A stretch of 64,000 bases of DNA, taken from Halopiger djelfimassiliensis (GTDB lineage Archaea; Halobacteriota; Halobacteria; Halobacteriales; Natrialbaceae). The notes beneath the pieces were generated by a model. That model was not told the DNA's origin. It saw nothing but the letters and a program-made list of their open reading frames with translations, and did not search any database. The position numbers were made by a program, and so were the translations under genes. The stretch covers positions 717,794 through 781,793 of the forward strand of contig NZ_HG315685.1 of assembly GCF_000455365.1 (NCBI RefSeq). The letters run 5' to 3'. Positions 44,009 through 53,027 of the stretch are shown here, piece by piece. Position 1 is the first letter of the stretch. Each line of letters begins with the position of its first letter.

Positions 44009-44815
44009 ATGCGACGCTCATCTACAGCGCTCGGAATCGCGGCGCTCGGCGGTCTCGTGAACGCCGGCACCGTCCTCGCGCTGTACGCACGCGGCGACTA
44101 TCCGGCCCTCGAATCGACCGGCTGGATCGCCGTGCTCGTGACGATGACGGTCGTCCTCGGATTCCTCCCGGTGTTCGTCTCGGCGTACACGCGGTTGCTG
44201 ACGCCCGCGGTCGGCTGGATCGCCGTGTTCGCTGGAACGGTCGTGCTCGAGGTGCGGTCCCCGATGCCGGAGTGGGGCCGGTTGGGCGAGTACGTCGTCG
44301 TCGACGGTCCGACGTACGTCTCGAGCTACGCGACCGCGTGGTACGTTTGGCTGGCCCTGCTGTCGTTCGTGGGCGTCGTCGAGTTCGCCGTCCGACGGGG
44401 GTATGGTATCGGCGACGGGCGGCTCCGGAACCTCCCGACGCTGCCCCTCTCGCGTCGGTCCCGGAGACTGATCGGCGGCGGAGCCGCCTGTCTCGTCGGC
44501 CTCGCGACGACGCTGCTGGTGGTTCGAACCGGCATCGATCCCACCGTCACCGCAGTCGTCGTCTTCCTGTTTACCGTCGCCGTCACCGCGGTTCCGCTCG
44601 CGGCGGTGCTCGGTGAGGGGATCGTGACGCCGACGGTCCTGTTTACCCCCGTTCTGTACGCGCTGGTCTACGAGGTCTTCCTGACGACCGGCAGCCCCGT
44701 TTACCTCCTCCTGTTCGGCCCCTACGCCCTCGTGCTCGTCGCCGTCTGGAAACTCGAGGCGGGGCTGCGCGCTCGCCTCGGCGGGTGGAACGGCGGTCGG
44801 TTTACGGGCCGGTAG
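44009..44815 (+). CDS. Integral membrane protein next to an ABC ATPase
   Basis: A 268-residue protein with about 7-8 hydrophobic helices, no family recognised. The helices include GIAALGGLVNAGTVLALYA, WIAVLVTMTVVLGFLPVFV and LIGGGAACLVGLATTLLVV. It starts 13 bp after the ATPase gene (ATG at 44009), so the two are co-transcribed and it may be part of the exporter. Its last 14 bp overlap the 3' end of the converging cupin gene. Function unknown. Confidence 0.72.
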   Translation: MRRSSTALGIAALGGLVNAGTVLALYARGDYPALESTGWIAVLVTMTVVLGFLPVFVSAYTRLLTPAVGWIAVFAGTVVLEVRSPMPEWGRLGEYVVVDGPTYVSSYATAWYVWLALLSFVGVVEFAVRRGYGIGDGRLRNLPTLPLSRRSRRLIGGGAACLVGLATTLLVVRTGIDPTVTAVVVFLFTVAVTAVPLAAVLGEGIVTPTVLFTPVLYALVYEVFLTTGSPVYLLLFGPYALVLVAVWKLEAGLRARLGGWNGGRFTGR

Positions 44816-45182
44816 GATCGAAGACCCCCCGTTTCAATCCCTCGCGGACGGGGTCGTGTTCGGCGTCAGTCGGCGGCGGGCTGGTGACCAGCAGGGCTTC
44901 GAGCCGTTCGTCGTCGTCGGCCCGCACGCCGCGGTCGACGTCGGCTTCGACGACGACGACATCTCCGGGCGAGACGGCGTGCTCGTCGTCGCCGTCTCGA
45001 ACGCTGCCGGAACCGGACTGGACGCAGATCGCGACGTCGCTTCCCGGCGCGTGGACCGGGATGAACTGCCCCGGCTCGAAGTACCCGCAGACGACCTTCA
45101 TCCGGTCGGTCTCGAGGACGGTTCGTGCGGTAAATCGGTCGTCGTCGTACGTTCGTTCGGTATCGAAGTCAGTGTATGGCAT
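44802..45182 (-). CDS. Cupin domain protein
   Basis: A 126-residue single-domain cupin. The conserved barrel motifs are recognisable as GYFEPGQFIPVHAPGSDVAI and GDVVVVEADVDRGVRA. The metal-binding pattern is partial: only one or two of the usual histidines are present, so catalysis is not assured. The C-terminus ends RGVFDPTGP. It overlaps the converging membrane-protein gene by 14 bp. A perfect palindrome overlaps its promoter (45199-45220). It may bind a small ligand; substrate unknown. Confidence 0.85.
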   Translation of the reverse strand: MPYTDFDTERTYDDDRFTARTVLETDRMKVVCGYFEPGQFIPVHAPGSDVAICVQSGSGSVRDGDDEHAVSPGDVVVVEADVDRGVRADDDERLEALLVTSPPPTDAEHDPVREGLKRGVFDPTGP

Positions 45183-45198
45183 CCGTGACCTCCGTTCC

Positions 45199-45220
45199 GG
45201 ATTTAGGTGGCCCTAAATCC
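45199..45220. promoter_or_regulatory. Perfect palindrome at the cupin promoter
   Basis: GGATTTAGG (45199-45207) pairs with CCTAAATCC (45212-45220) around a TGGC core. The repeat starts 17 bp before the cupin ATG and overlaps where its TATA box should be (CCTAAATCC on the minus strand), which suggests a repressor operator or autoregulation. Confidence 0.5.
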
Positions 45221-45355
45221 CGTGAACGAACGGTGGCGCTCCGTCCGGGTCGGTCTTTTCCCGAAGGTGTTAGCACCGCCAGCCGGCGGTTCGTGCCGGC
45301 GGTGAGAGAACGCCGAGTCCGACACCCTAAAGCGGTCGGACTCGTTGGTTCGGGT

Positions 45356-47857
45356 ATGAAGTATCACGAGGCGGCGGATTTTCTCCTCGGGCTCCGGCGC
45401 TTTCGCCCGAAACCGGGGACGGAGTCGACGGCGCGGCTCCTCGCCCACCTCGAGAACCCACACGAGGGTGTCGATTTCGTTCAGGTGGCTGGCTCGAACG
45501 GCAAGGGAAGCACGGCGCGGATGCTCGAACGAACGCTTCGGGAAGCCGGCCTTTCGGTCGGACTCTACACCTCGCCACATCTCGAAGATCTCCGCGAGCG
45601 GGTCCGTGTCGACGGACGAAAGATCCCCCGTTCGGCCGTCCGCGAGTACGCCGAGACGGTCCACGGCTACCTCACGGAACGGGGGGCCGACGGGGAGTCA
45701 CCCACGTTTTTCGAGACGATGACGGGGATGGCGTTGTGGCACTTCGGCCGCGAGGATGTCGACGTCGCCGTCCTCGAGGTCGGCATCGGCGGGAAGTACG
45801 ACGCCACGAGCGTCGTCGACCCGGTCGCCAGCGCGGTCACGAGCGTCACGCTCGAGCACACGGGCATCCTCGGCGACACCGTGGCCGAAATCGCCCGCGA
45901 CAAGGCACACGTCGCCCCCGACGATGCGGCGCTCGTGACCGGCGTCACCGGTCCCGCGCTCGAGGCGGTTCGCGAGGTAGCTGGCGATGTCGTTACGGTC
46001 GGGACGGCTGACGGGACTGCCTCCGGCGACGACGGACCGGACGTCCGCGTCGCGTACCGGGGGCGAACGAACCACACCGAGGCCGCCGTCGAAATCGACG
46101 CGCCGGAATGGCACCTCGAGACGCGGATTCCGTTACCCGGTGCTCATCAGGCCGAGAACGCGGGGATCGCTGCAGTACTCGCACGACAGGTCGCCGACGT
46201 CTCCGACGAGGACCTGACCCGCGGGCTGCGAAGCGCCCACTGGCCGGGTCGGTTCGAGGTGATCGACACCGATCCGCTGGTCGTGTTGGACGGCGCGCAC
46301 AACCCCGGCGCTTGCGAGCGCCTCGCGGAGACGCTCGGTTCCTACGAGTACGACCGCCTCCGGGTCGTCTTCGGGGCGATGCACGACAAGAACCACCGCG
46401 AGATGGCCGCGGCGCTGCCGACGCCCGATTCGGTGCTCGCGGCCGAGCCGTCCCTCGACCGTGCCGAGGATCCGGCCGTCCTCGCCGACGTCTTCGCCGA
46501 TTCCGGCGTCGGCGACGTTCGAACGGCCGATGCCGTTCAGGACGCGCTCGCGATCGCGCTCGAGGACGCCGCGCCGGACGACTGCGTGCTCGTGACCGGC
46601 TCGCTGTTTGCCGTCGCCGAAGCGCGGTCGCGCTGGACCACCGACGGGATTCCGAAACGGATCCGCGACCGCGACGACGCGCGCGAGACCCTCGAGGACG
46701 CCAACGTCGCGGACGACGGCGTTTCGCGGCTTCGGAACGACGCCGTCCACCGCGTCGTCAAGACGAACCTGCAACGCCGTCGGGCGACCGCCCTGAAGGA
46801 AGAACTGCTGCGGCTCGGCGGCGAGTGTGCGATCTCGGGAGCGGATCGACACCGCGACGACGAGACGGTCGACGTCGTGGTAATGGGGACGCTCGCCCAG
46901 TTCGACGACCTCGCGGCGGCGCTCGAGACCTCGACCGACGGACTGGCCGCCGTCGCCCGGGAGCTGCGAGAGACGCTCTCGCTCGAGACGTCACCGGCCG
47001 ATTCGGATGTCCAACCCGGCCCTCGGTACCCGTGGGACGATCGCACGGCGGTGATGGGGATCCTGAACGTCACCCCCGACAGCTTCCACGACGGCGGCGA
47101 GTACGACGCCGTCGAGGACGCCGTCGCCCGCGCGGAGGCGATGGTTTCGGCCGGCGTCGACGTACTCGATATCGGCGGCGAATCGACTCGCCCCGGTGCG
47201 GATCCCGTCCCGGTCGAGGCGGAGATCGACCGCGTCGTCCCCGTGATCGAACGGATCGAGTCCCTCGACGTTCCCATCTCGATCGACACGCGAAAAGCCG
47301 CCGTCGCAGAGGCCGCGCTCGAGGCCGGCGCTGACATCATCAACGACGTCTCGGGGCTCGAGGACCCGGAGATGCGGTTCGTCGCGGCCGAACACGACGC
47401 GGGACTGATCGTGATGCACAGCATCGACGCGCCCGTCGTTCCCGGCCGGTCGGTCACGTACGACGACGTCGTCGAGGACGTGATCGATCAGCTCTCGGAA
47501 CGGATTCTGCTCGCCGAGAAGGCGGGTCTCGACCGCGACCGGATCGTCGTCGACCCCGGTCTCGGGTTCGGCAAGTCGGCCCGGGAGAGCTTCGAACTGC
47601 TCGACCGGATCGACGAGTTCCGGGCGCTCGGCTGTCCCGTCCTCGTCGGCCACTCCCACAAATCGATGTTCGAACACGTCGGCCGCGAGGCCGGCGAACG
47701 GCTCGAAGCGACCGTCGCCGCGAGCGCGCTCGCGGCCGACCGCGGTGCCGACATCGTTCGGGTCCACGACGTGCCGGAAAACGTCGCGGCGGTCCGGACC
47801 GCGCTGGCGACGCAGGATCCGGACCGATTCGAGTGGGACCCCGATAGTACCGCCTGA
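45356..47857 (+). CDS. folCP: Bifunctional folylpolyglutamate synthase / dihydropteroate synthase
   Basis: An 833-residue fusion. Residues 1-420 are a Mur-ligase-type FolC with the P-loop AGSNGKGSTARML and YTSPHLEDLRERV. A linker with a HVVKTN-like helical part (420-555) follows. The dihydropteroate synthase begins about 560 with VMGILNVTPDSFHDGGEY, GGESTRPGA, DTRKAAVAEAAL, and ends near GFGKSARES and GHSHKSMFE. The two steps make and extend folate. The fusion is known in haloarchaea. The ATG at 45356 lies about 28 bp after a TATA-like CCTAAAG (45326-45332); the upstream open frame is not used. Confidence 0.93.
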   Translation: MKYHEAADFLLGLRRFRPKPGTESTARLLAHLENPHEGVDFVQVAGSNGKGSTARMLERTLREAGLSVGLYTSPHLEDLRERVRVDGRKIPRSAVREYAETVHGYLTERGADGESPTFFETMTGMALWHFGREDVDVAVLEVGIGGKYDATSVVDPVASAVTSVTLEHTGILGDTVAEIARDKAHVAPDDAALVTGVTGPALEAVREVAGDVVTVGTADGTASGDDGPDVRVAYRGRTNHTEAAVEIDAPEWHLETRIPLPGAHQAENAGIAAVLARQVADVSDEDLTRGLRSAHWPGRFEVIDTDPLVVLDGAHNPGACERLAETLGSYEYDRLRVVFGAMHDKNHREMAAALPTPDSVLAAEPSLDRAEDPAVLADVFADSGVGDVRTADAVQDALAIALEDAAPDDCVLVTGSLFAVAEARSRWTTDGIPKRIRDRDDARETLEDANVADDGVSRLRNDAVHRVVKTNLQRRRATALKEELLRLGGECAISGADRHRDDETVDVVVMGTLAQFDDLAAALETSTDGLAAVARELRETLSLETSPADSDVQPGPRYPWDDRTAVMGILNVTPDSFHDGGEYDAVEDAVARAEAMVSAGVDVLDIGGESTRPGADPVPVEAEIDRVVPVIERIESLDVPISIDTRKAAVAEAALEAGADIINDVSGLEDPEMRFVAAEHDAGLIVMHSIDAPVVPGRSVTYDDVVEDVIDQLSERILLAEKAGLDRDRIVVDPGLGFGKSARESFELLDRIDEFRALGCPVLVGHSHKSMFEHVGREAGERLEATVAASALAADRGADIVRVHDVPENVAAVRTALATQDPDRFEWDPDSTA

Positions 47858-47964
47858 AACGAGCCCCTATCGGTCGGCCGCACTCGCGGGTAGTCACCTG
47901 CCGGTCCAAGCTTCAACCGTCCGGCTGCCCTACGAGTCACGAGTGTAATCGCTCGGTACCACTG

Positions 47965-48726
47965 ATGACGGACCAACATAACCACGACCGCGTTCCGATC
48001 GACGAGTCGCTCGACGAACTCGAGGAGCGGACGCCGGCGGAGGCCGTCTCGCCCCTCTCGAACGGCGCGAAAGGCGGGATGCTCCCGCTCGTGGGCGGCG
48101 GCGTCTTGCTCCTGTCCGCGCTGCGATCGATGCTGAACGGACGGCTTCGATCGATCCCCGTCGGGATCGCCGGAGCCGGGTTGCTCCGGTACGGCCTCCG
48201 CAAACGCCGCTCGAGCGACGACGAGTCCGGGGCGTTCGAGCCGAGTACCGAGGGGATCGAGGGCGGAACCGACGACAAAGCGGCGTCCGACGAGGCCGTG
48301 ACCGCGACCGGGCGTCCGGACGCCGTCGACATCGACGAAACGGGCGACGTTCCGGACGACGCGGACCTCGGCGACGAAGAGGGTTCGGGGTCCCGGGTCG
48401 AGTTCGTCGCGGACGACGAACCCGACGTCCCCGAGGAGCCGCGTTCGAAGCCCGGCCTCGACGCGGACGTGGAAGATCCCCGACGAAACGCCGACGACGA
48501 AACCGACATCAACCTTTCTGATGCGGCCATGGCCGAAGAAGCGAGCGAAGCCGCCGGGCCGAGCCCGAAACAGGCCCAGCCGACCCAGACCGACGCGACC
48601 GAACCCGAGGAGACGCCCGACGAGGACGCTTCGGAGATGAAGGTCGACCCCGACGAGGACAGCGACGCCGCGTCCCGTTCCGATGACGAGTCCGATACCG
48701 ACGACGCCGACGAGGGAGCGTCGTAG
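47965..48726 (+). CDS. Membrane-anchored acidic protein
   Basis: A 253-residue protein. A short hydrophilic start with VPIDESLDELEERTPAEAVS leads to a hydrophobic hairpin at about 38-70 (GGMLPLVGGGVLLLSALRSM and SIPVGIAGAGLLRYGL). The remaining 180 residues are acidic, low in hydrophobics and probably disordered. No domain recognised. It is 107 bp after folCP and 189 bp before nuoCD and may be independent. Anchoring and charge fit a haloarchaeal envelope protein of unknown role. Confidence 0.7.
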   Translation: MTDQHNHDRVPIDESLDELEERTPAEAVSPLSNGAKGGMLPLVGGGVLLLSALRSMLNGRLRSIPVGIAGAGLLRYGLRKRRSSDDESGAFEPSTEGIEGGTDDKAASDEAVTATGRPDAVDIDETGDVPDDADLGDEEGSGSRVEFVADDEPDVPEEPRSKPGLDADVEDPRRNADDETDINLSDAAMAEEASEAAGPSPKQAQPTQTDATEPEETPDEDASEMKVDPDEDSDAASRSDDESDTDDADEGAS

Positions 48727-48915
48727 TTCGACGCCACCATCGCGATCGTGCGCTCGAGGTCGGCCGTGGCGACGGCCGGACTATCACGATCCGGTGACAC
48801 CCGATCGTTCCGGCCACGCAGACAGTCACTGGAACCCGGCAAAACCCTCATTTCCACGACAGTTGTACGGCCACCGAAACGCGTCCACCGTCGTTCGACG
48901 CGACGAGGCACTCCA

Positions 48916-50601
48916 ATGAGTGAGACACCACAGCGCGAACGGCCAAGCATCGAGCCCGAATACGACCACCTCCGGGAGGACGGCGTCGACGAGGCCGAAC
49001 TCGAGTCGCTCCTGTCGGAGTATATCCTCCGTCGCGACGAGCACGAGAACGCGCCGGCGTTCGTGATCCGGCCGGACGACGTACAGGAGGTACTGACGCT
49101 GCTTCGGGACGAGGCGGGGTTCGATCACCTCTCGTGTATCACCCCACAGGAGTACGAGGACCGCTACGAGTCGATCCTCCACGTGACGAAGTACGACCGG
49201 CGAACGCACGAACTGTCGCTGGTCGTGCAACTCCCGACGAACGACCCAGTCTGTCAAACGGCCGAACCGGTCTTCAGGACGGCCGATTGGCACGAACGCG
49301 AGGCCTACGATCTCGTCGGCATCGAGTACGAGGGCCATCCCGACCTTCGACGGATCCTCCTGCCCGAATCGTGGCAGGGCCATCCGCTCGCGCTGGATTA
49401 CGATCCGGACAAGCCACAGGTCGTCCGGTACGCCGAACACGCGAACCCGCTGCAGCCGGATCACCGCGAGTCGGAGTCGGATACGATGCTGTTGAACATC
49501 GGCCCCCACCACCCGGCGACCCACGGCGTGTTACACCTCCGGACGATCCTCGACGGGGAGACCGTCGCCGACGTCGATCCCGACGTCGGCTACCTGCACC
49601 GCTGTGAGGAACAGATGTGCCAGCAGGGAACCTACCGCTACCAGATCATCCCCTACTCGAACCGGTGGGACTACACCGCGAACCTGCCAAACGAGTGGGC
49701 GGTCGCCCGGGCCATCGAGGACCTCGCGGATCTGGAAGTCCCCGAGTACGCGCAGGTCCTGCGGACGATGGCGACCGAATTCGGTCGAATGCTCGGTCAC
49801 TTCCTCGCGCTCGGCACCTTCGCGCTCGACGTCTACGGCGAGTTCACGGCGATCTTCCAGTACGCCTTCCGCGACCGCGAGGTCGTGCAGGACATCCTCG
49901 AGGACCTGACCGGCCAGCGGATGATGTTCTACTACTTCCGGCTGGGCGGTGTCGCCTGGGACCTGCCCGCGCCCCGCGAGGAGTTCTTCGAGAAGTGTCG
50001 GGACTTTCTCGACGAACTCCCGGCGAAGATGGACGAGTACCACGACCTCATCGTCGGCAACGAAATCTTTCAGGTTCGAACGGTCGAAACCGGCATCTTA
50101 GAGCCCGACGTGGCCAAATCCTACGGCTGTACGGGTCCGGTCGCCCGCGGTTCGGGGATCGACTACGACCTCCGGCGCGACGATCCCTACGGCTACTACG
50201 AACAGCTGGACTGGGACGTCGTCACGGAAGACGGCTGTGACAACCACGCGCGGGTGCTCGTCCGACTGCAGGAAGTCGAGGAATCCGCGAAGATCATCGA
50301 GCAATGTCTGGACTTGCTCGAGGACTGGCCCGAGGACGAACGCACGGTCCAGAGCAACGTTCCGCGGACGTTAAAGCCCGACGCCGACACCGAAACCTAC
50401 CGCGCCGTCGAGTCCGCGAAGGGGGAACTGGGGATCTACGTCCGCTCGGACGGGACGAACACGCCGGCCCGGTTCAAGATCCGCAGCCCGTGTTATCACA
50501 ACCTCTCGGCGCTGCCGGAGATGGCAGAAGGGGAATACATCCCCGACCTGATCGCGTCGCTTGGAAGCCTCGACATCGTGCTCGGGAGCGTCGATCGCTG
50601 A
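48916..50601 (+). CDS. nuoCD: NADH-quinone oxidoreductase subunit CD, solitary copy
   Basis: A 561-residue fusion of the 30-kDa (NuoC, about 20-175) and 49-kDa (NuoD, about 190-561) subunits. NuoD landmarks are GPHHPATHGVLHLRTIL, GYLHRCEEQMCQQGTYRYQI, DVYGEFTAIFQYAFRDREVVQDILEDLTGQRMMF and CYHNLSALPEM-GEY-like ending IASLGSLDIVLGSVDR. Quinone-site His and Tyr positions look conserved. Haloarchaeal nuoCD normally sits inside a nuo operon with A, B, H, I, J-N; none of those genes flank this one. It may be a paralogue or a relocated gene. Confidence 0.9.
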   Translation: MSETPQRERPSIEPEYDHLREDGVDEAELESLLSEYILRRDEHENAPAFVIRPDDVQEVLTLLRDEAGFDHLSCITPQEYEDRYESILHVTKYDRRTHELSLVVQLPTNDPVCQTAEPVFRTADWHEREAYDLVGIEYEGHPDLRRILLPESWQGHPLALDYDPDKPQVVRYAEHANPLQPDHRESESDTMLLNIGPHHPATHGVLHLRTILDGETVADVDPDVGYLHRCEEQMCQQGTYRYQIIPYSNRWDYTANLPNEWAVARAIEDLADLEVPEYAQVLRTMATEFGRMLGHFLALGTFALDVYGEFTAIFQYAFRDREVVQDILEDLTGQRMMFYYFRLGGVAWDLPAPREEFFEKCRDFLDELPAKMDEYHDLIVGNEIFQVRTVETGILEPDVAKSYGCTGPVARGSGIDYDLRRDDPYGYYEQLDWDVVTEDGCDNHARVLVRLQEVEESAKIIEQCLDLLEDWPEDERTVQSNVPRTLKPDADTETYRAVESAKGELGIYVRSDGTNTPARFKIRSPCYHNLSALPEMAEGEYIPDLIASLGSLDIVLGSVDR

Positions 50602-50615
50602 GCCGGACCGTCTCC

Positions 50616-50963
50616 TCATTCGCCGTCCCGATCCTCGGCACCGCCTTCCTCGAGAAACTCGAGACACCGATCCCGAGCGGCGACGATGTGCTCGGTCGCG
50701 ATCGCCGACGACGTCTCGGCAGCCAGTCCGTCGAGCTTTTCCGCGACTTCCCCGATCCGATCGGCCTTCGGTCCCGGCTCGTCGTCCGTTCGGTGACCGT
50801 CCTGCTCTTCGAACAGCCCCTCGGTGAGCGAGTCGACCTGCGTCTGGATCGGCCGGTCGGCCGCGTCGCTCGCCCGCTGGAGGTGGTCGCGCGCTCGCTC
50901 GAGGTGGATGCCGGGATCGTTCCCCCGGTCGTCCTCGCCGGAGTCGTTCGTTTCGTCGACCAT
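50616..50963 (-). CDS. Small acidic helical haloarchaeal protein (DUF7553-like)
   Basis: A 115-residue acidic protein with the helical repeat HLERARDHLQRASDAADRPI and AATEHIVAARDRCLEFL-like pattern seen in a haloarchaeal family I believe to be DUF7553. No motif for catalysis. It converges on nuoCD with a 14-bp gap. Function unknown. Confidence 0.72.
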   Translation of the reverse strand: MVDETNDSGEDDRGNDPGIHLERARDHLQRASDAADRPIQTQVDSLTEGLFEEQDGHRTDDEPGPKADRIGEVAEKLDGLAAETSSAIATEHIVAARDRCLEFLEEGGAEDRDGE

Positions 50964-51026
50964 ACGCAGCGTATCACGTCGAGGCGGGTAGGTGTCGGGC
51001 TTGCCGGTGACGGAACGGGTGCCCCC

Positions 51027-51268
51027 TCAGCCGCGGTCCCACTCGATGGCGTTCCGGTCGGCAACGTCGGCCGCGATCGAATCGAACCGGTCGAACACCA
51101 TCGACGGCGGTGCGGATACCGGGTATCGATCTCGGCGAGGAGAACCATCCGTTGCTCGAGGACGGACCGGACGGCGGAATCCGCAATCGATAACGCGGCT
51201 CCGACTGCGTCCCACCGACGGGTGGATACTACCGTACTCGGCGTTGCCCGCCCACCCCCGCGGAACAT
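51027..51268 (-). pseudogene. Possible frameshifted small gene upstream of trpB
   Basis: Two frames on the minus strand each look protein-like and abut with a one-base shift: MFRGGGRATPSTVVSTRRWD continuing through LEQRMVLLAEIDTRYP, then SAPPSMVFDRFDSIAADVADRNAIEWDRG to a stop. Joined, they give about 80 residues with normal haloarchaeal composition. Neither frame is convincing alone. The break lies around 51115-51125. It could instead be chance; the rest of the gap (50964-51300) shows nothing else but a TATA-like ATACTTTACA before trpB. Confidence 0.3.
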
Positions 51269-51300
51269 ACTTTACAGTGAACGCGCTACAGCCCGGACGT

Positions 51301-52452
51301 ATGTCCAACGGAGAGTTCGAGGGGTACGGCGGGAGACACGTTCCGGAACCACTGCACGAACCACTCGAGCAACTCGCGACCGCCTACGACGAGGTCGCTG
51401 ACACCGACGCGTTTCGCGACGAGTTACGCGACCTGCGCGAGGAGTTCGCCGGCCGCCCGACGCCGCTGTACTACGCGAGCAACCTGAGCGAGCGGTACGA
51501 CACCGACATCTACCTCAAGCGCGAGGACCTGCTCCACGGCGGCGCACACAAGATCAACAACTGTCTCGGGCAGGCGCTGCTTGCAAAACGATCCGGACGC
51601 GACCGGCTTATCGCCGAAACCGGAGCCGGCCAGCACGGCGTCGCAACCGCGATGGTCGGGGCTCTGCTCGGCCTCGAGACGGAGATCTACATGGGGAAGA
51701 AAGACGCCGAACGGCAGGCGATGAACGTCTTCCGGATGCGGCTGCTGGGGGCCGAGGTCAACGAGGTAACCCGCGGCGGCAAGGGGCTGGCCGACGCCGT
51801 CGACGCCGCGCTCGAGGACTTCGCCGAGAACGTCGAGAAGACGCACTATCTGGTCGGCAGCGTGGTCGGCCCGGACCCGTTCCCGCGAATGGTCCGGGAC
51901 TTCCAGAGCGTCATCGGCGCGGAAGCACGCGAGCAGTTCCGGGACCGGACCGACGACCTGCCCGATGCGGCGGTCGCCTGCGTCGGCGGCGGCTCGAACG
52001 CGATCGGGCTTTTTCACGCGTTCCGGGACGACGACGTGGCCTTCTACGGCGCGGAGGGCGGCGGCGAGGGGACGGACTCGAGCCGACACGCCGCGCCGCT
52101 TTCGACGGGCAAAGACGAGGTCATCCACGGGATGAAAACGCGCGTGATCGACGACGACGTGGACGTCCACTCGGTTTCGGCGGGACTCGACTACCCCGGT
52201 GTCGGTCCCGAACACGCCATGTTCCGTGCCGTCGGCCGCTGTGAGTACACCGGCATCACCGACGACGAAGCGCTCGCGGCCTTCCGAGAACTGAGCGAGA
52301 CCGAAGGGATCATCCCGGCGCTCGAATCCAGTCACGCCGTCGCCCGCGCGATACAACTCGCGGAAACTGACGAGCACGAGACGATCCTCGTGAACCTCTC
52401 GGGACGCGGCGACAAGGACATGGAAACCGCCGCGTCGAAGTTCGATCTCTGA
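51301..52452 (+). CDS. trpB: Tryptophan synthase beta chain, solitary
   Basis: A 383-residue PLP enzyme. The PLP lysine is K84 in GAHKINNCLGQALLAK; IAETGAGQHGVATAM has the catalytic glutamate; the phosphate loop is CVGGGSNAIGLF; and NLSGRGDKDM closes the active site. It joins indole and serine to tryptophan. Haloarchaeal trpB is usually in a trpCBA cluster; here neither trpC nor trpA is near, so it may be a second copy that acts alone on indole. Sequence EDLLHGGAHK, not EDLNHTGAHK, is the haloarchaeal form. Confidence 0.93.
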   Translation: MSNGEFEGYGGRHVPEPLHEPLEQLATAYDEVADTDAFRDELRDLREEFAGRPTPLYYASNLSERYDTDIYLKREDLLHGGAHKINNCLGQALLAKRSGRDRLIAETGAGQHGVATAMVGALLGLETEIYMGKKDAERQAMNVFRMRLLGAEVNEVTRGGKGLADAVDAALEDFAENVEKTHYLVGSVVGPDPFPRMVRDFQSVIGAEAREQFRDRTDDLPDAAVACVGGGSNAIGLFHAFRDDDVAFYGAEGGGEGTDSSRHAAPLSTGKDEVIHGMKTRVIDDDVDVHSVSAGLDYPGVGPEHAMFRAVGRCEYTGITDDEALAAFRELSETEGIIPALESSHAVARAIQLAETDEHETILVNLSGRGDKDMETAASKFDL

Positions 52453-52480
52453 CCGCCGCGGACGACGGAACGTAGCCGGG

Positions 52481-52891
52481 TCACAGCGCGTCCCGAACGC
52501 GAGCCGTCAGCTCCGCCGCGTCGTCGGGGTCGAGCCGGTCTCGCGAAAGCGACAGCGTCACGTCGTCGTCGGCAAACCGCGGCACGAGGTGGACGTGGGC
52601 GTGCTCGACCGTTCCGACCAGCGGCCCGCTCGTGTGAAAGACGCTGAAGCCGTCCGGATCGAGCGCGGTCTCCAAGGCGTCCGCGACGCATCGGAGCGTC
52701 TCGAAGACGGCCGTCGTCGTCGCCTCGTCGATCGTCAGCACCTCCTCTTCGTGACTGCGCGGGACGACGAGACTGTGGCCGGTCACGGCCGGATGCTGGT
52801 CGAGAACGGCGACGGTCCGTTCGTCCTCGTACAGGACGTGAGCGGATTTCTCGCCGGCGACGATCCGACAGAAGTCACACTCGTCGTTCAT
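52481..52891 (-). CDS. HIT family protein
   Basis: A 136-residue histidine-triad protein. CDFCRIVAGEKSAHVLYEDE gives the N-terminal zinc-type cysteines and the nucleotide site; the triad is HAHVHLVPRF. Such proteins hydrolyse or transfer nucleotide conjugates (diadenosine polyphosphates, aminoacyl-AMP). The start at 52891 is chosen over a GTG at 52903 because a strong TATA box lies about 28 bp upstream (52914-52924). It converges on trpB with 28 bp between the stops. Confidence 0.92.
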   Translation of the reverse strand: MNDECDFCRIVAGEKSAHVLYEDERTVAVLDQHPAVTGHSLVVPRSHEEEVLTIDEATTTAVFETLRCVADALETALDPDGFSVFHTSGPLVGTVEHAHVHLVPRFADDDVTLSLSRDRLDPDDAAELTARVRDAL

Positions 52892-52913
52892 GAGTGATGA
52901 CACTCGCGAACGC

Positions 52914-52924
52914 TTATATATGTA
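52914..52924 (-). promoter_or_regulatory. TATA box of the HIT gene
   Basis: TACATATATAA on the minus strand, 23-33 bp before the ATG at 52891; among the strongest TATA matches in the window, giving a leaderless transcript. Confidence 0.65.
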
Positions 52925-52941
52925 TCCGCGGGGTCCGACCG

Positions 52942-53027
52942 CTATAGTAACAACTGCAACGATTTACACACCGATCGCACAGCCGTCGTGCGATCGGGTG
53001 TGCAGTGACTTGCAGTGCCTACTATAG
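52942..53027. repeat. 86-bp palindromic MITE-like element
   Basis: The ends are CTATAGTAACAACTGCAA and TTGCAGTGCCTACTATAG, matching as inverted repeats at 14 of 18 positions. A second, inner pair ACACCGATCGCAC/GTGCGATCGGGTGT matches except for one extra base. The whole unit folds on itself around AGCCGTC. It sits between the HIT promoter and the glycosyltransferase; the stop codon of the latter follows directly. No open frame lies inside. The nested symmetry and defined ends fit a miniature inverted-repeat transposable element; no target duplication is obvious. Confidence 0.6.
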
